From Polysphondylium violaceum (lineage: Eukaryota > Evosea > Eumycetozoa > Dictyosteliales > Dictyosteliaceae): 43,405 nucleotides of DNA. The translations under genes were made by a program, and so were the position numbers. The stretch covers positions 1 through 43,405 of the forward strand of contig AJWJ01000158.1 in assembly GCA_000277445.1 (NCBI GenBank), given 5' to 3'. Shown in pieces: positions 1-11,244 of the stretch (position 1 is its first letter; each line of letters opens with the position of its first letter). Under the pieces are notes generated by a model that saw only the letters and a program-made list of their open reading frames with translations, searched no databases and was not told the origin of the DNA.

Positions 1-725
1 AAAAAAAAAAAACAAAATGAGGGAAAATCGAATATTGGATTAGAAGCAAATTGAAAGTCAAATGAAAATGTCGCCTAAATCTACATCTATTTTATACAAA
101 ACTATTATTATTTTTATTTAAATAAAACCTTTTTTGAGATAAAAAGGGCATGGGTGGTGGTGGAAGGAATATATGAGTGTGTGATACAATGCTCTCTCCT
201 CTTTTGTGAGTGTTGGGATGAGAGAAGCATATACCAATGCAATACAACATGGCATAATGCACCCCTCTTGACAAAGAAAAGGACACACTACTACAATGGA
301 TGGATGGATGTCATATGTATGTATTATAGCGTGTTGATAATATGGAATGAGTGTGGAGTGTAGGTTGTTGGTTAATGGTTAATGGTTAATGTTGCTGTTA
401 TTGGCAGTGTTGGGCATATATATTTTATAGATGAGTGGATGAGTTGTGGTAATTAATTGCAGCAATGAAAATTCCCAACGCTGTGGCGTAATTGGCTGGC
501 AATAGGTTTTTTCATTTTCAAATAAAAATTAAAATTTATAAAACGGACGCACCTTTACATTGCGAGGAGGTCAATATCGTGTGGTGTGTGTGGTGTGGTG
601 GGGTGTGGTGGATTGGATTTATCTGAGTGTTGATGTTATTAATTAAAAGTGATTGATAGGTTATGAAATGATTGGTTGGATAGAGGGTGGGTGTGTGGGG
701 TATGTATGAAAACGTTATCTTTTAT
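1..725. other. Intergenic, no gene recognised
   Basis: No convincing coding region is visible. The short open frames here are low-complexity and look like nothing known. The stretch holds a three-fold GTTAATG tandem at about 371-391 and a G/T-rich block at 579-612. It lies 3' of SmD1 and could include the flank of a gene beyond the left edge. Confidence 0.6.
579..612 (+). promoter_or_regulatory. G/T-rich G-box-like block
   Basis: This is a run of GTGTGG/GGTGTGG units. It resembles the G-box sites bound by the developmental factor GBF in Dictyostelium. It sits downstream of SmD1, so a target gene would have to lie outside the window. Function is inferred from composition only. Confidence 0.25.
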
Positions 726-1308
726 CTATCTGGTTCCTCTTCCTCTGCCGCCTCTCATACCGCCACCTCTCATACCACTGCCTCTCATTCCTCCTCTACT
801 ACCTCCTCTGCTTCCTCCTCTAGTTGATGATGACGATGATGATGATGATTTTTCTATAGTAATTGAAAATAGGGATATATTAATAAACATATACACATAT
901 ACATATAATTAAATTGCTGAATAATAATAATAATAATAACCTACCTCCTGTTGATGGTTTCTTTTTAGATGGTTTATTCTTTGGTGTATCGTCAACTAAT
1001 AAAGTACCTAAATTGAGAGATTCTGGTAAAATAAAGTATCTAATATTGTTTCCTCTAATACTGAGTGTATCTAAATTGACTGGATTCTTTCCTTTAAGGG
1101 TAAGTTTAACTGTTTTCAAATGTGTATTCATACTCATATCGACACCTATAATTGTACCATGAACAATTGTACCATTTTTCAATTCAATGGTAACTGTTTC
1201 ATGATGTAACTTCATTAAAAATCTATATAAATCATATCAGTTGATGGTTAGAATACCGAAACACCTCTGCACTCGTATCTAACCCTCTATTTACCTAACT
1301 AATTTCAT
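726..1308 (-). CDS. snrpd1: Small nuclear ribonucleoprotein Sm D1
   Basis: SmD1 is one of the seven Sm ring proteins that bind the Sm site of U1, U2, U4 and U5 snRNAs in the spliceosome. The model has three exons: 1308-1295, 1222-945 and 853-726, encoding 139 residues. Exon 1 is only 14 bases (ATG AAA TTA GTT AG) and gives the conserved MKLVRFLMKL start when joined to exon 2; starting at the ATG at 1215 would lose seven residues. The Sm1 and Sm2 motifs are clear ([11 protein letters not shown], then [15 protein letters not shown]), followed by TLLVDD. The C-terminal exon encodes a Ser run and then RGG/RGS repeats ending in RGRGTR, the arginine tail typical of SmD1 that is usually dimethylated. 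The exon 2/3 junction (GTAGGT...CTATAG) is in phase. Identity is secure; the micro-exon is inferred from phase and similarity. Confidence 0.93.
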
Positions 1309-1388
1309 CTTTATATTTAATGTATGTGTATATTGATATATCTAAATATAATAATGTACAATGAAAAATGATGAAAATCGATTTTAAA

Positions 1389-1389
<1 letters not shown>

Positions 1390-1419
<30 letters not shown>
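1390..1419 (+). repeat. Poly-A run of 30 bases
   Basis: This is an uninterrupted homopolymer between SmD1 and Nup43. Such runs are typical of dictyostelid intergenic DNA and prone to length errors in sequencing. Confidence 0.95.
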
Positions 1420-1421
<2 letters not shown>

Positions 1422-1526
1422 AAATGACTCGCCCCTCTGCATTCTTTTGTTGAAATTTATATAATTTGATCTAATATATATTATGACATGTCTGTTATGA
1501 TAGGAATTCATATCATTTATTTACTT

Positions 1527-2854
1527 CTATAATGATTTAACAACCAAACATTGAGATGAAGATGATGATATTAAACGATTGTGATTATTGATATCAAATG
1601 AATCAATGGGACCAATACCACCGGGAATCATAACATGACTAGACTCTTTGTTATAGATATCAAATGTATTACCAGTGCTCATAATACTATTATCTTTACT
1701 GTAATCATATAATGAAATGGTACCATCTTCTGAACATGAATAAAGTTGATTTGGATTCATCTTGCTAAATGATAATTCCCATACTAAAATTATAATGAAT
1801 ATATGTTAATATATGCTTATATGATACCCATCATCATCATGTTCATGATCATGATCTTCCTCTTCTTACCATTTGAATTATGGATTTTATTTTGATCAAT
1901 TGAAAAACTATTTCTAGTATCAAATAAATAAACTTGACCATTCGAACCACCCGCAGCAATGATGTGTGGTTGGTCGGGATGAACTGCTAAACAATGAATT
2001 GATCCTAAATTACTATTGATACTCTTGACCGGTGTATTTGAGTCAACTCTTGTATCCCATATCTTTATCAAAGGATTCTCTCCCGATGTAATCAATTCAT
2101 TCTTGTTTGTGTATTTAATTGTATTTATATATAGTCCATCGATATTTTCTATTGTTATTGATATTGGAAAGAGGTTAGCAAATGGTGTATGATAGATAAC
2201 CAACAATAAAATCTGATACAAACTAATTGTTTGAATTGGTTTAAATGAATCCAATGAAAGTATATTTAATGCACCATCTTGACCCACTGTAGCTATATTG
2301 TGATAGTCTAGAGTTGTATCAAAACAATTGATACCATTGGAATTATCCCATGACTTTTCTTTAAATAGATTACAAGTTTCAAAAGTATTGTTATCATTGT
2401 TTGACATTGATTCATCGCTGTTGTTATTGTTATTTGCTGCTTTATTATATCCTACATATTCAAATTTACAAGGTAAATTAAATATTGAAAACAAAGATAA
2501 CTTTCCCTCTGTGGTTGAACTCAGAATCATTGGCTTGTGATTATACTCAAACATCTTCAACTCTGTCACAATGCCATCGACAGGCATAGAAGATATCTCT
2601 TTGACTTCATCTGAATTTGATCTGCTCTCTAACTCCCATATCGATATTTTATTTTTCTATAGGAGTAGAGTAGAGTATACATTATTAGTCATATGATCAC
2701 AATCAAACACAATCAAACAAATAAAGCATACAGATATAACAGAGTGATTTGTTCCGGTGACAAAAAGAGATAAATCATTGTGAAATGATTTAGAGTACCA
2801 TCTTATTTTATTGATCTTGTGTGTGGTGTAATGGATGCTGCTGCTAGTCGACAT
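1527..2854 (-). CDS. nup43: Nucleoporin Nup43-like WD40 protein
   Basis: Nup43 is a beta-propeller subunit of the Nup107-160 (Y) complex of the nuclear pore scaffold. The model has four exons: 2854-2732, 2656-2224, 2148-1870 and 1783-1527, giving 363 residues against about 380 in human Nup43. Family landmarks appear in order: HKINKIRW near the start, TVGQDGALNILS, NPLIKIWDTR, a stretch matching the HCVxxHPxQxHxVAxGGxDG region (IHCLAVHPDQPHIIAAGG), then WELSFSKMNPNQLYSCSEDG and a conserved C-terminal strand ending in VVKSL. An Asn/Ser-rich insert lies near residue 110. The second intron fits phase only with an unusual donor, GTTTGTAT (2223), rather than the GTATCA four bases further on. The reading frame stays open through this intron, so retention would insert 25 residues. 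The start at 2854 is the first in-frame ATG of the conserved N-terminus. Confidence 0.85.
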
Positions 2855-3320
2855 CTTTGTGTGGTGTGTGCGGTGATGAAAAGAAGTTCAAAAAAAAGTT
2901 TTTCATTTTTTTTCATTTCATTCTTTTTTTTTTTTTTTCTAAAGATATATTACGCACACATAAATTTATGGAGTGGTGAAAATCTAAAAAAAAGAATAAT
3001 GAGGACAAACTAAATAAATGAAAATGGCACCGCCCAAATCAAACCACCCAATCAATCAATCAATCTAATCACAAGAATATTAATATCTTTGTTTTTTTTG
3101 TAACGGCATCTTTAGAGTCAGAGGCCTTTTTTTTTAATTTAATTTTTTTTTTTTTTTGAAAAAATTTCTAAAAGAGTGGACATACACATTTTTAATTTTG
3201 TCCATTGTCTTTCTATCTTTTTTGTGTGTTTGGTGTTATCACCCTTTTTTTTTTCTTTTTTTATTTTTTTCCTTTTTATTTTCACCTATTACTTCTAAAT
3301 TACTGCAGCAGAATACAAAA
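2855..3320. other. Divergent promoter region, Nup43 / G3BP
   Basis: This intergenic stretch separates two divergently read genes and must hold both promoters. It is rich in oligo-T (for example 3127-3158 and 3243-3280), the usual composition near dictyostelid transcription starts, and carries GTGTGGTGTG motifs next to the Nup43 start. No gene is seen. Confidence 0.6.
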
Positions 3321-4915
3321 ATGGATAAAAAATCACAACAACAACCAAAATTAGAGACTTTGGCTGCTACTTTTTTGGTCAAATACTATACTGTATTACT
3401 TGAAAAACCAGACCAAATAAGAAACTATTATCATCAAGACTCTAAAATCACTAGAAGATATGATGTTGAAGCTGGTGAATATATCTTTGGTGCTGATGTA
3501 AAGATCACATAGTCGTAATCGTAGTAGATCTCGATCAATAGTATTAATCACCATATCCCAAATAATCACACACATACTATATATAGGACATTCATGAATA
3601 TTACTTAAATGTTGCAGATAAATTTGGTAAAGTATCATTTCAAACCATTGATTGTCAAACAGTTGGTGCAGATGCATATTTTATCTCTAGCACTGGTATT
3701 ATTATATTTGAGGGTGTTCAAAGACCATTTAGCCAATGTTTCTTTTTGGAAAAGATTGATACCTCTATCTTTATCTCTAATGATATAATGACCATTAGTC
3801 ATCATGAAGAACCACTCAATGACACTGATCAACCAGATGAAGCATCCAACGCAGAGGAATCTCAACCACAACTCAACGGCATTCATCAAGATTCTGAAGT
3901 CATTGTTTCTGCAGAAACAACCCCTGCCAATGCTACTGTTGTAGTTGAACAACAACCAACTACCACCACTGCTGCCAGTGCTGTTGTCGTTGTTGATATC
4001 GCTCCACAATCAGCCACCACAACCACTACCACCACATTACCACCATCCTCTGAATCTACTCCTACCTTAGCACCAGTTGCTGCTGAACAACCATCACCAT
4101 CACCAGCCAGCTCCCCAGTAGTAGAAGAAAAAACTCTTGAAAAAGAGCATAAGCCAAAAAGTCCAGATCAAACCACAGTTAAAACCTCACCTGCTGCTTC
4201 TGTTCAATCTAAACCACCATCATATGCTGATTTAGCCAAAACTACCTTACCATCTCCACCCCCAGCCACCACCACTACTTCACCAACCACCTCTACCACT
4301 ACCACCGCCAGCCCACAACCAACCACCACCACCACCACCACTATTGTACAAGAAGAAGATATCAAAGAAATCACCAACAACATCACCAACAACAACAACA
4401 ACAAAAAAAATCACCAACCATTTTCAAAGGATGGTTGCACTTTGTTCTTTAGCTACAAGAGTACATTGAAATTTGAAGTTTCCCAAGTCAAGGAATCATT
4501 TAAACAATTTGGAGTTGTTTTAAATGTCAGAATCTTGACTGGCTATGGTTTCGTAGAGTTTGACAAGACTGAATCTGTTCAACAAGTTTTAAATTTTGTT
4601 TCAAACAACAACAAGATCTCTGTTGGAGGAACTCCATTACACAATGTTGAGTTGAGAAAGGGCATACCACCACCACCCAAAGGTAAATCTTTAAAAGACA
4701 AAGTTAGAAAAGATCAAAAATTAGAAAACAACACCCCCTTAACTCAAAATAACACCACTCAAAATAACATTCAAAAACCATTACAACCATTAGTACAACA
4801 ACAAAATAACAACAGCAATAATAATAATAACAATAATAATAATAACACTCAAAATAATTTAAATAGCCGAAACAGAAAAAAAGATGCCAATAGTGGTCCA
4901 TTCAAACAAAGATAG
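3321..4915 (+). CDS. G3BP-like NTF2/RRM stress-granule protein
   Basis: This is the likely orthologue of Ras-GAP SH3-binding proteins, RNA-binding scaffolds of cytoplasmic stress granules. Two exons, 3321-3497 and 3587-4915, join in phase 0 (GAT|GTAAAG...TATATAG|GAC) to give 501 residues. Residues from about 10 to 140 form an NTF2-like domain: FLVKYYTVLLEKPDQIRNYY, then IHEYYLNVADKF and FFLEK. A long Thr/Pro/Ser/Ala-rich linker follows. Near residue 330 an RRM begins (CTLFFSYK), with RNP1 GYGFVEF. The C-terminus is Asn/Gln-rich, with basic RNRKKD residues instead of the clear RGG box of animal G3BPs. Domain order and length match the family (human G3BP1 has 466 residues). The many poly-Thr and poly-Asn tracts are ordinary for dictyostelid proteins. 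Confidence 0.88.
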
Positions 4916-5086
4916 GAAACAAATAAGCTAGAAAAGAAAAAAAAAATAATAAAAAACCATGTTTATTTATATATAGTATAGTATATTATGTTGATTTCAA
5001 TAATAGTCGTAGCGTAGAACCATGGTATGGTTGGTATAGGTAGTATGGGGAAATAATAATAATAAATGATTTTATTTTCCATTAAT

Positions 5087-7345
5087 TTATTTAATAAAAT
5101 CCTTTTTCTTTGAAGAACAAGATAAAACCATTTCCATGATCATTTTGTTGTTTTCCACGCCGATATCGAGTTTTTCACCTTCTTTGACAATGACACCATT
5201 GATGGAATTAATTTCGGTGGGTTGACCACGGGCAACATCTTGAAACATAGAGGAGTAGTTATTGAATGTAGAATTGGCCACATGTTGGGCATATTTGAAA
5301 CCATCCTCAGAGTCTTGACCAAAAGGAAGTTCTATGCCTTTGGCTCGGCAAACACCCATTCCCTCATCAATTATTCTTTTCATCATGTTTTTAGAGTATT
5401 GGTTAGACACCAAATATCCATTGGGCACACCCAACACGGCCGACAGGGGATTGATGGCGGCGTTGACAATGACTTTTCCCCACACCATACCATCGACATT
5501 ATAGGACAACTGGGTGTTGACACCCGATTCGTTTAATATTCCATTGACAATTTCCATCGCCTGTCTCTCTTCGATCGATGAGTTGGGGTCGTCGTTTTGA
5601 AGATAGGGCGAGGCTAAAAATGTGGATCCATGGCCAGTGTGTTGGACAAGGCCGGGTGCCACCACGATGGCCCCGTTGGATGTTACTCCTTGCCAAACCC
5701 TATTTTTCAAGCCTTGTTCATGGATAGTGCTCTCAATCTCTTCTCTATTGCCCACACCATTTTGCAGAGTCAGTACGGATGCGTTGGGATTGCCCCCAAT
5801 GAGTTTGGCAGCTGTAAGCGCAGCTTGTCTCGTGGAGTGGCTCTTGACCAACACCAATGCCAAATCAGGATATCCATCTTTGATAACATCCAATCCATCC
5901 ATTGTTGCCTTTATAGATTTTATATTTTCTTGTTGTCCATTTATATTGAATAAAGTCAATCCATTTTTATTGATTTTCTCAACATGTTCCCTAATTATTT
6001 AAATCAAATTAATATAAGATCAAATTTAAATAAATTACGATACATACTTCCATGCCGAAACCATCCAAACCTCCGAGTTTTGCTTTGATGCCAATTTTGC
6101 ACTAAAAAAACTACCCATAGCACCAGCACCAATGACGACAATTTTTGGTACTTTTTTATTGGGTAGTAAATTTAAACTGGCTTGATTCGATTTGGTGCTA
6201 TTACTGTTGTTGCTATCCTTTTTAATGTCATCTTGTTTTTTTTCATTGGCCATATTGTTGTTAATATTATTATTTTCTTTTTTACTATCTTCTTTTTTAC
6301 TAGAGCTATTTAAAATGATTTGATTATTGTCTATTATATTTTTAAAATCTTTTGATTGAAATGAATCTTTTTGATCTTTTAAACTATTGATAAAATCAAT
6401 CAATTCATTTTCTTTCATCGAGAACGAATGATTGGTGGATGGGAATTGTTTGGATTCGACCTCGCTTTTAAAATCTTTTAGGTTCTTGTGAATGATGTCG
6501 GAAAGATTACAATACTGTTTTACAAATTTAGGTTTGAAATCGGAATACATTCCAAGCATGTCGTGATACACTAGCACTTGACCACTGGTGCCGTTGCCTG
6601 CACCTATTCCAATCGTGGGAATATTTATCGATTGAGTGATGAGTGATGCCACTGCGTCAGGAACCATTTCCAACACAATTGCAAAACAACCTGCTTGTTG
6701 GAGAGCCAGGGCGTCTTGGAGGATGTCCATGGCCTCTTGGCTTGTTTTGCCTTGGAGCTTGAATCCCCCTAACGCGCTGATGGATTGTGGTGTGAGACCT
6801 ATGTGGCCCATTACGGGTATGCCTGCATCGACGATTGCTCTGATCTTGTCTTTATGTTTTTTTCCACCTTCCAACTTTATGGCATCAACCCCACCCTCCT
6901 TCACCAATCGCATTGCAGATTGCACGGCATCTCGCTCTGATGATTCAAAGCTTCCAAATGGCATATCACCAACAACAAAACATCGACTGGATCCCTTTAG
7001 CACCGCCTTACAATGATGCACCATTTGGTCCATTGTGACACCAGTTGTTCCCTTCTCGCCCAACATGACCATACCCAGCGAATCACCAACCAATATCGTA
7101 TCTATACCTGCTCTATCAACCTCTTTAGAACTGCAATAATCATAGGCAGTCGACATTGTGATGGGTATCTTTTCTTTGTATTTTTTCTTTATATCCAATA
7201 TACTTGTTTTCTTTAATTCATTTTGGCTCGAATAAAACCTTTTATTATTATTATTATGACAAACTATATTGAATCTATTCTGTTGCTGTTGTAGAGTACT
7301 ATAACTACTACTTGGTAATTTAATATTTTTTAAAACTCTAAACAT
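5087..7345 (-). CDS. Bifunctional PanB-PanE: ketopantoate hydroxymethyltransferase + ketopantoate reductase
   Basis: The first half makes ketopantoate from 2-oxoisovalerate and methylene-THF; the second reduces it to pantoate with NADPH. These are consecutive steps to vitamin B5 and CoA. Exon 1 (7345-6048) and exon 2 (5990-5087) join in phase (TGG AA|GTATGT...TTAG|G GAA), giving 733 residues. Residues 1-45 are basic, Ser/Asn-rich and acid-free before RFYSSQ, so a mitochondrial presequence is likely. PanB spans about 48-325, with metal ligands D88 (VGDSLGM), D127 (VGDMPFG) and E159 (KLEGG) and catalytic E226 (VLEMVPD). A Lys/Asn/Ser linker occupies about 325-395. PanE then starts with VVIGAGAMGS (406-411 being the nucleotide-binding glycines), followed by K482, N510 (LQNGVG) and the catalytic Lys 605 with N609 (WGKVIVNAAINPL). 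One uninterrupted exon encodes all of PanB, the linker and the start of the PanE Rossmann fold, so the fusion is not an intron artefact. All key residues of both enzymes are present. Confidence 0.92.
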
Positions 7346-8206
7346 TTTATTTATATAGAAAGAGATAATTAAAATTATCTATGTATGTGTGTGTATGTGT
7401 ATGTGTATATATATGTATTTAAGTTGTATGTACAAAGTAAAGTATTTAAAATTAAATACTAATATAAAAGTGATTGTGAAAATTATTAAAAAATAATAAT
7501 TGTCGTCGAAAATGAGTATCTGTGGTAATGGCTAGGGGGTGGGATACCGTGATTAAAATCTGATTTTTGATCTAATTATTTGTCGTGTCGAAAAAATAAA
7601 AAAATCACAAATTTTTATCAATGTTGGTAATAATAAAAAGGCACACACAAAGGAATTAGAAGAGAAAATTAAAATTTTATCAATGTGTGTGATTGGGGGG
7701 ATTTTTTTTGTGTGTAATAAAAATTATGTATTAAAGAGTTTTTTTTAATGTTCTCTGAGAAAAAAGAATGTACAGGAATAATTAATAAAGAAATTAGGAT
7801 ATTTTAAATTAAAAACGACGACAAAAGTTGTTATTAATTTCGAAAGTAAATTTGCAATTTTATAGTTTTTCCTTTTTTTTTATTTTTTTTATATTTTTTA
7901 TTTTGTTTTTCTATTTGGGAAGTAATCACATCATGAAAAAGGGTGGGAGTGTGGGAATTTTTTTTTTTTCACTTTTCCCAAATAATGTCGAAAGTGACTC
8001 TTCAAAATCTATTAATAAAATCAAACCATCAATTATCTATTTTGGAAATACATCAAAAATGTAAAAATATGATGAATTAAGCATGTGGGAGTAAATAATA
8101 ATTATCTCTTTCTAAAAAAATTCCAATACAATGCATACGCACAAGCACACGCACATATATCTATATCTGTATATATTTATATTTATATTTATATTGTTGT
8201 TGTTGT
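7346..8206. other. Intergenic, no gene recognised
   Basis: AT-rich stretch upstream of the PanB-PanE start and downstream of the seven-helix gene. It holds TG/TA microsatellites (7381-7420), oligo-T runs (7870-7915) and a TATATT tandem near 8165-8195. Short open frames here are phenylalanine-rich readings of the poly-T and are not supported. Confidence 0.55.
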
Positions 8207-9900
8207 TTATTTATAACTACTCTGTGTGTATTTAAATAATTGACCTTTGAAATCATCAACGGGGGTGGGCTGGAATATGCTCTTTACCGATGATTGGGGA
8301 GGAGACATACCCGTGATTGGGGGTGAAGAGGGTGGTGATTTCTTTGATTTTCCGGCAATAGAGGCTAAACTGAATCTACGTGATTTCTTTTTCTCGTGGC
8401 TTATGTCACTACGTGGCGACGATAGTGTTGATGAGGGACTGGATCCAAGTGGTGATGAGAGAGGCAATGGTGGCACATGAGTGGGCTCTGTGTCTCGAAC
8501 TCTGTCTAAAATTGGACTCTTGTGTTTTATATTTAATTTATCCATTTCTATATCTCCGACAACCACATTTGCTCTATTGTTGTTATTTGTTGTTGTTGCT
8601 GCTGCTGCTGGTGCAGGGGAAGGATTCTTTCCGCTGTCTGCACCCTCCATGCCAGGGGTAGGAGTATCCATATATTTAATTGCCTTTTCATACTCGCTGA
8701 TTGGAATGAGTGTGTTTGGTGTGGACGAGTGTGTAGATATAGTTGTAGTTGAATTCATACCAATATAATCTTTATCACGTTCGCCTAAACTCTTTAAAAC
8801 ACTTTCAAATAATCCAAATCCTAGTGAATCTATAACTGGGAAGAATGCAAATTCCTACATTATTGATTGATTAATATACACATACTCTCTTCTATCTACT
8901 ATCTATAAATGATCAGCAATAAAATACATACTAAAATACCAATTAAAATGACTGCAATATCCACAAAAAAGAATGCATGAAACAATGCTATACTTGTCTC
9001 ACCTATATCAAGAGTGAAAATCAATACAACACGAATAGCAACTTCTAATGGTAAAAATGATATAAATGTAAATTGTAATAATCTCATTCTATTTATCAAT
9101 ACTCTATTGATAATTGTTTTTGAGAATTTTCTTGATAGGAATACTATTTAAGAGTGTGTATTTTATATATTAATATGAATTCATAACATTACTAAATATA
9201 TATTGTTATTAAGAATAAAATACATACCAAAAATTAATAAAAATAATACAAAAAAGATAGCAAATGAAGCAGTACTAATTATAGGTACAGCACATTTAAA
9301 ATTTTCTTTATCATATACAGTCCAAAATAACTTTTTAGGTTCATTTACCGATGAGGCATCCAATATTAAAATCATCAAATGTATTAAAATCAATGGTATA
9401 GTCCATAATAATGACCATTTATAAACATAATAATTTGGATCATTTATATATAAATTTTGATTTTTATCACTATTATTATTATTATTATTATTTATTATTA
9501 GTATATAATAAATAAAGAATGTATACTAAACAAACAAATACAAATACTAATACTATATATACCTTGTTTTAGATTTTAAAATAAATAAAAATATTAAAAA
9601 AAACAAAGGTTCCGAAGAACCTACTGTAAAGAAAACATGTAAACTACAAACTGCTTTAGAATGGTCAGGGTTTATATTAAATATACCATCTGTAGAATTC
9701 CATAAATATTCATTACCCAACAATAAAAACACTACCCAAACAAAGGCCGAGCATGTGAGGAAAAGCCTTGATCTCCATAGTTTATTAAATTCGATATGTC
9801 TGTTTCTAACAATCACGAATGACACTAATACAAGGAATAATAATACAAGTAAACCTACAACAAACTCTATAATACCCAGAACCTGTAACCATGTTTTCAT
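8207..9900 (-). CDS. Orphan seven-helix membrane protein with Ser/Pro-rich tail
   Basis: The model has four exons: 9900-9563, 9469-9228, 9143-8932 and 8854-8207, all with GT...AG junctions in phase, giving 479 residues. Seven hydrophobic segments are visible: about residues 8-31, 45-63, 88-110, 130-150, 172-195, 208-232 and 240-264. The last exon encodes a hydrophilic tail of some 215 residues, with Ser-Pro motifs (SPLGSSPS, PPSSPP), a Thr/Ser cluster and a basic patch (EKKKSRRFSL) that looks like a kinase site. This is GPCR-like architecture with a short N-terminus and a long regulated tail. No E/DRY or NPxxY signature is evident, and no family was recognised. It differs from the TOM1-type gene at 14.8 kb, lacking the FWAE and YGGRL motifs. 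The first AG of intron 1 would lead to a stop; the second, at 9470, keeps the frame. Confidence 0.8.
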
Positions 9901-11244
9901 ATTTAAATGTATATATTACTATATATCTATACACAAATAGATATGATTATGATATAGTTTTTGTTTGTGTTGTTGTCGGCGGGGAGGGAAAGGGATATTA
10001 TATCAAGAATCTATCTCTATATTCTCTACCGTGTCTATCTATATCATGTGGGTGGTGTATTGGTAATAAAATGTGATTGATTGTAGGCGGTGGTAATAAT
10101 GGTAGTAATAGTAATAGTAAAGTATTGGGGTGATGGGGTTTTTTTTGAAATTTTTGGCATCACAACGAATTTTTTACTATTTTTTTTTTTATATTTTTTT
10201 TAATTTTTTTGAAAAAAAAAAAATGGATAGGACCCAACGGATTTACTTCTAAATCTTGATGATCTTGTGCTAATAAAAGGAAATTAGTACCAATTAAATA
10301 TGGAATAATAAGAGAAGAAAATTTTTTTTTAGACTGTGGAGAAATACTGTTCTTAGAAACCAAATACTTTATATAGGTAGACTTAGTATCCGAAATTGAA
10401 TACATAGACGACTGCAAAACTCAAATCTCTTTCCAATTCCACCACTGCTCATTTGTTTCTGATATTACAATATCTTTCGATTTAGACGACTAACATTTTT
10501 CTCTGTGATGTGGAACCGGGTATGTGGGTGTCAAAAAATATGCTAACTTGGACAATGGTATATACATAATATCAAAAACAAAAAGGAAGGGTATCAATTT
10601 ATATTTGTGATTAAATTATTTTTACCTCAGACGTATTTGAGGTGATTCAGTTTACTGGAGTCTGTAATGTTTTCAAATACAAGGCCCTTCCCGATTAGAA
10701 ACATGTGACTAAATTTGTTTTAAAGGGATGTTTTGACAATATGTTTCTGATGATGGGAATTGTTGTTCGTGGATGTAAAAAGGTTTCATTCTTGATTTTT
10801 TAACAAAATTTTTTTAAACTATACAAAACCCTTTCATGAAAGAGTCAGTTTTTGGAGATGAAATTCCCACTCTGTTAAAGAATACCATCTATCTTGCAAA
10901 GTACTTTGCATCCCTTTTGGCCTAGAGAAATTGTTTATCAGAGGTACTCACCCACTCCAACACTACTCTTTACCAACATTTCTCACCCTTTTGTACATAA
11001 TACCAAAACTAGACATCCCTCACATCATCACCAGTCTTGAGCTACTTCAAGTTGATTCTTTTGAATGTATATAAAATCAAATAAAAACAACAACACTGTA
11101 TTATTTTAAAAATTGAGATGTACCTATATTTGATGTGTATCTTGACTGATGTCTCTCTATTTTTATTTATTCGCTTTATAGTATTACAGATAGTGAATGA
11201 TATTATCATTATTATTATTCTTCTTAGTGTTGTATGAGACAAGC
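9901..11244. other. Long intergenic stretch, possible gene remnants
   Basis: Upstream of the seven-helix gene and 3' of the headpiece gene. Nothing intact is seen. On the minus strand about 10480-10200 reads as a mildly interrupted protein-like segment containing WWNWKEI, KNSISPQSKKKF and LIIPYLIGTNFLLL. On the plus strand about 10840-11060 has a weakly repeat-like reading (VFGDEIPTLL, then LDIPHIITSLELLQ), vaguely like FNIP/LRR repeats of dictyostelid F-box proteins. Both may be decayed genes, with low confidence. A small hairpin (ACCTCA/TGAGGT, 8-base loop) lies at 10624-10643. Confidence 0.35.

Noticed and set aside
471-560. Possible tRNA-like start (GCTGTGGCGTAATTGG)
   Set aside because: It resembles a D-arm but no matching acceptor stem or T-arm follows.
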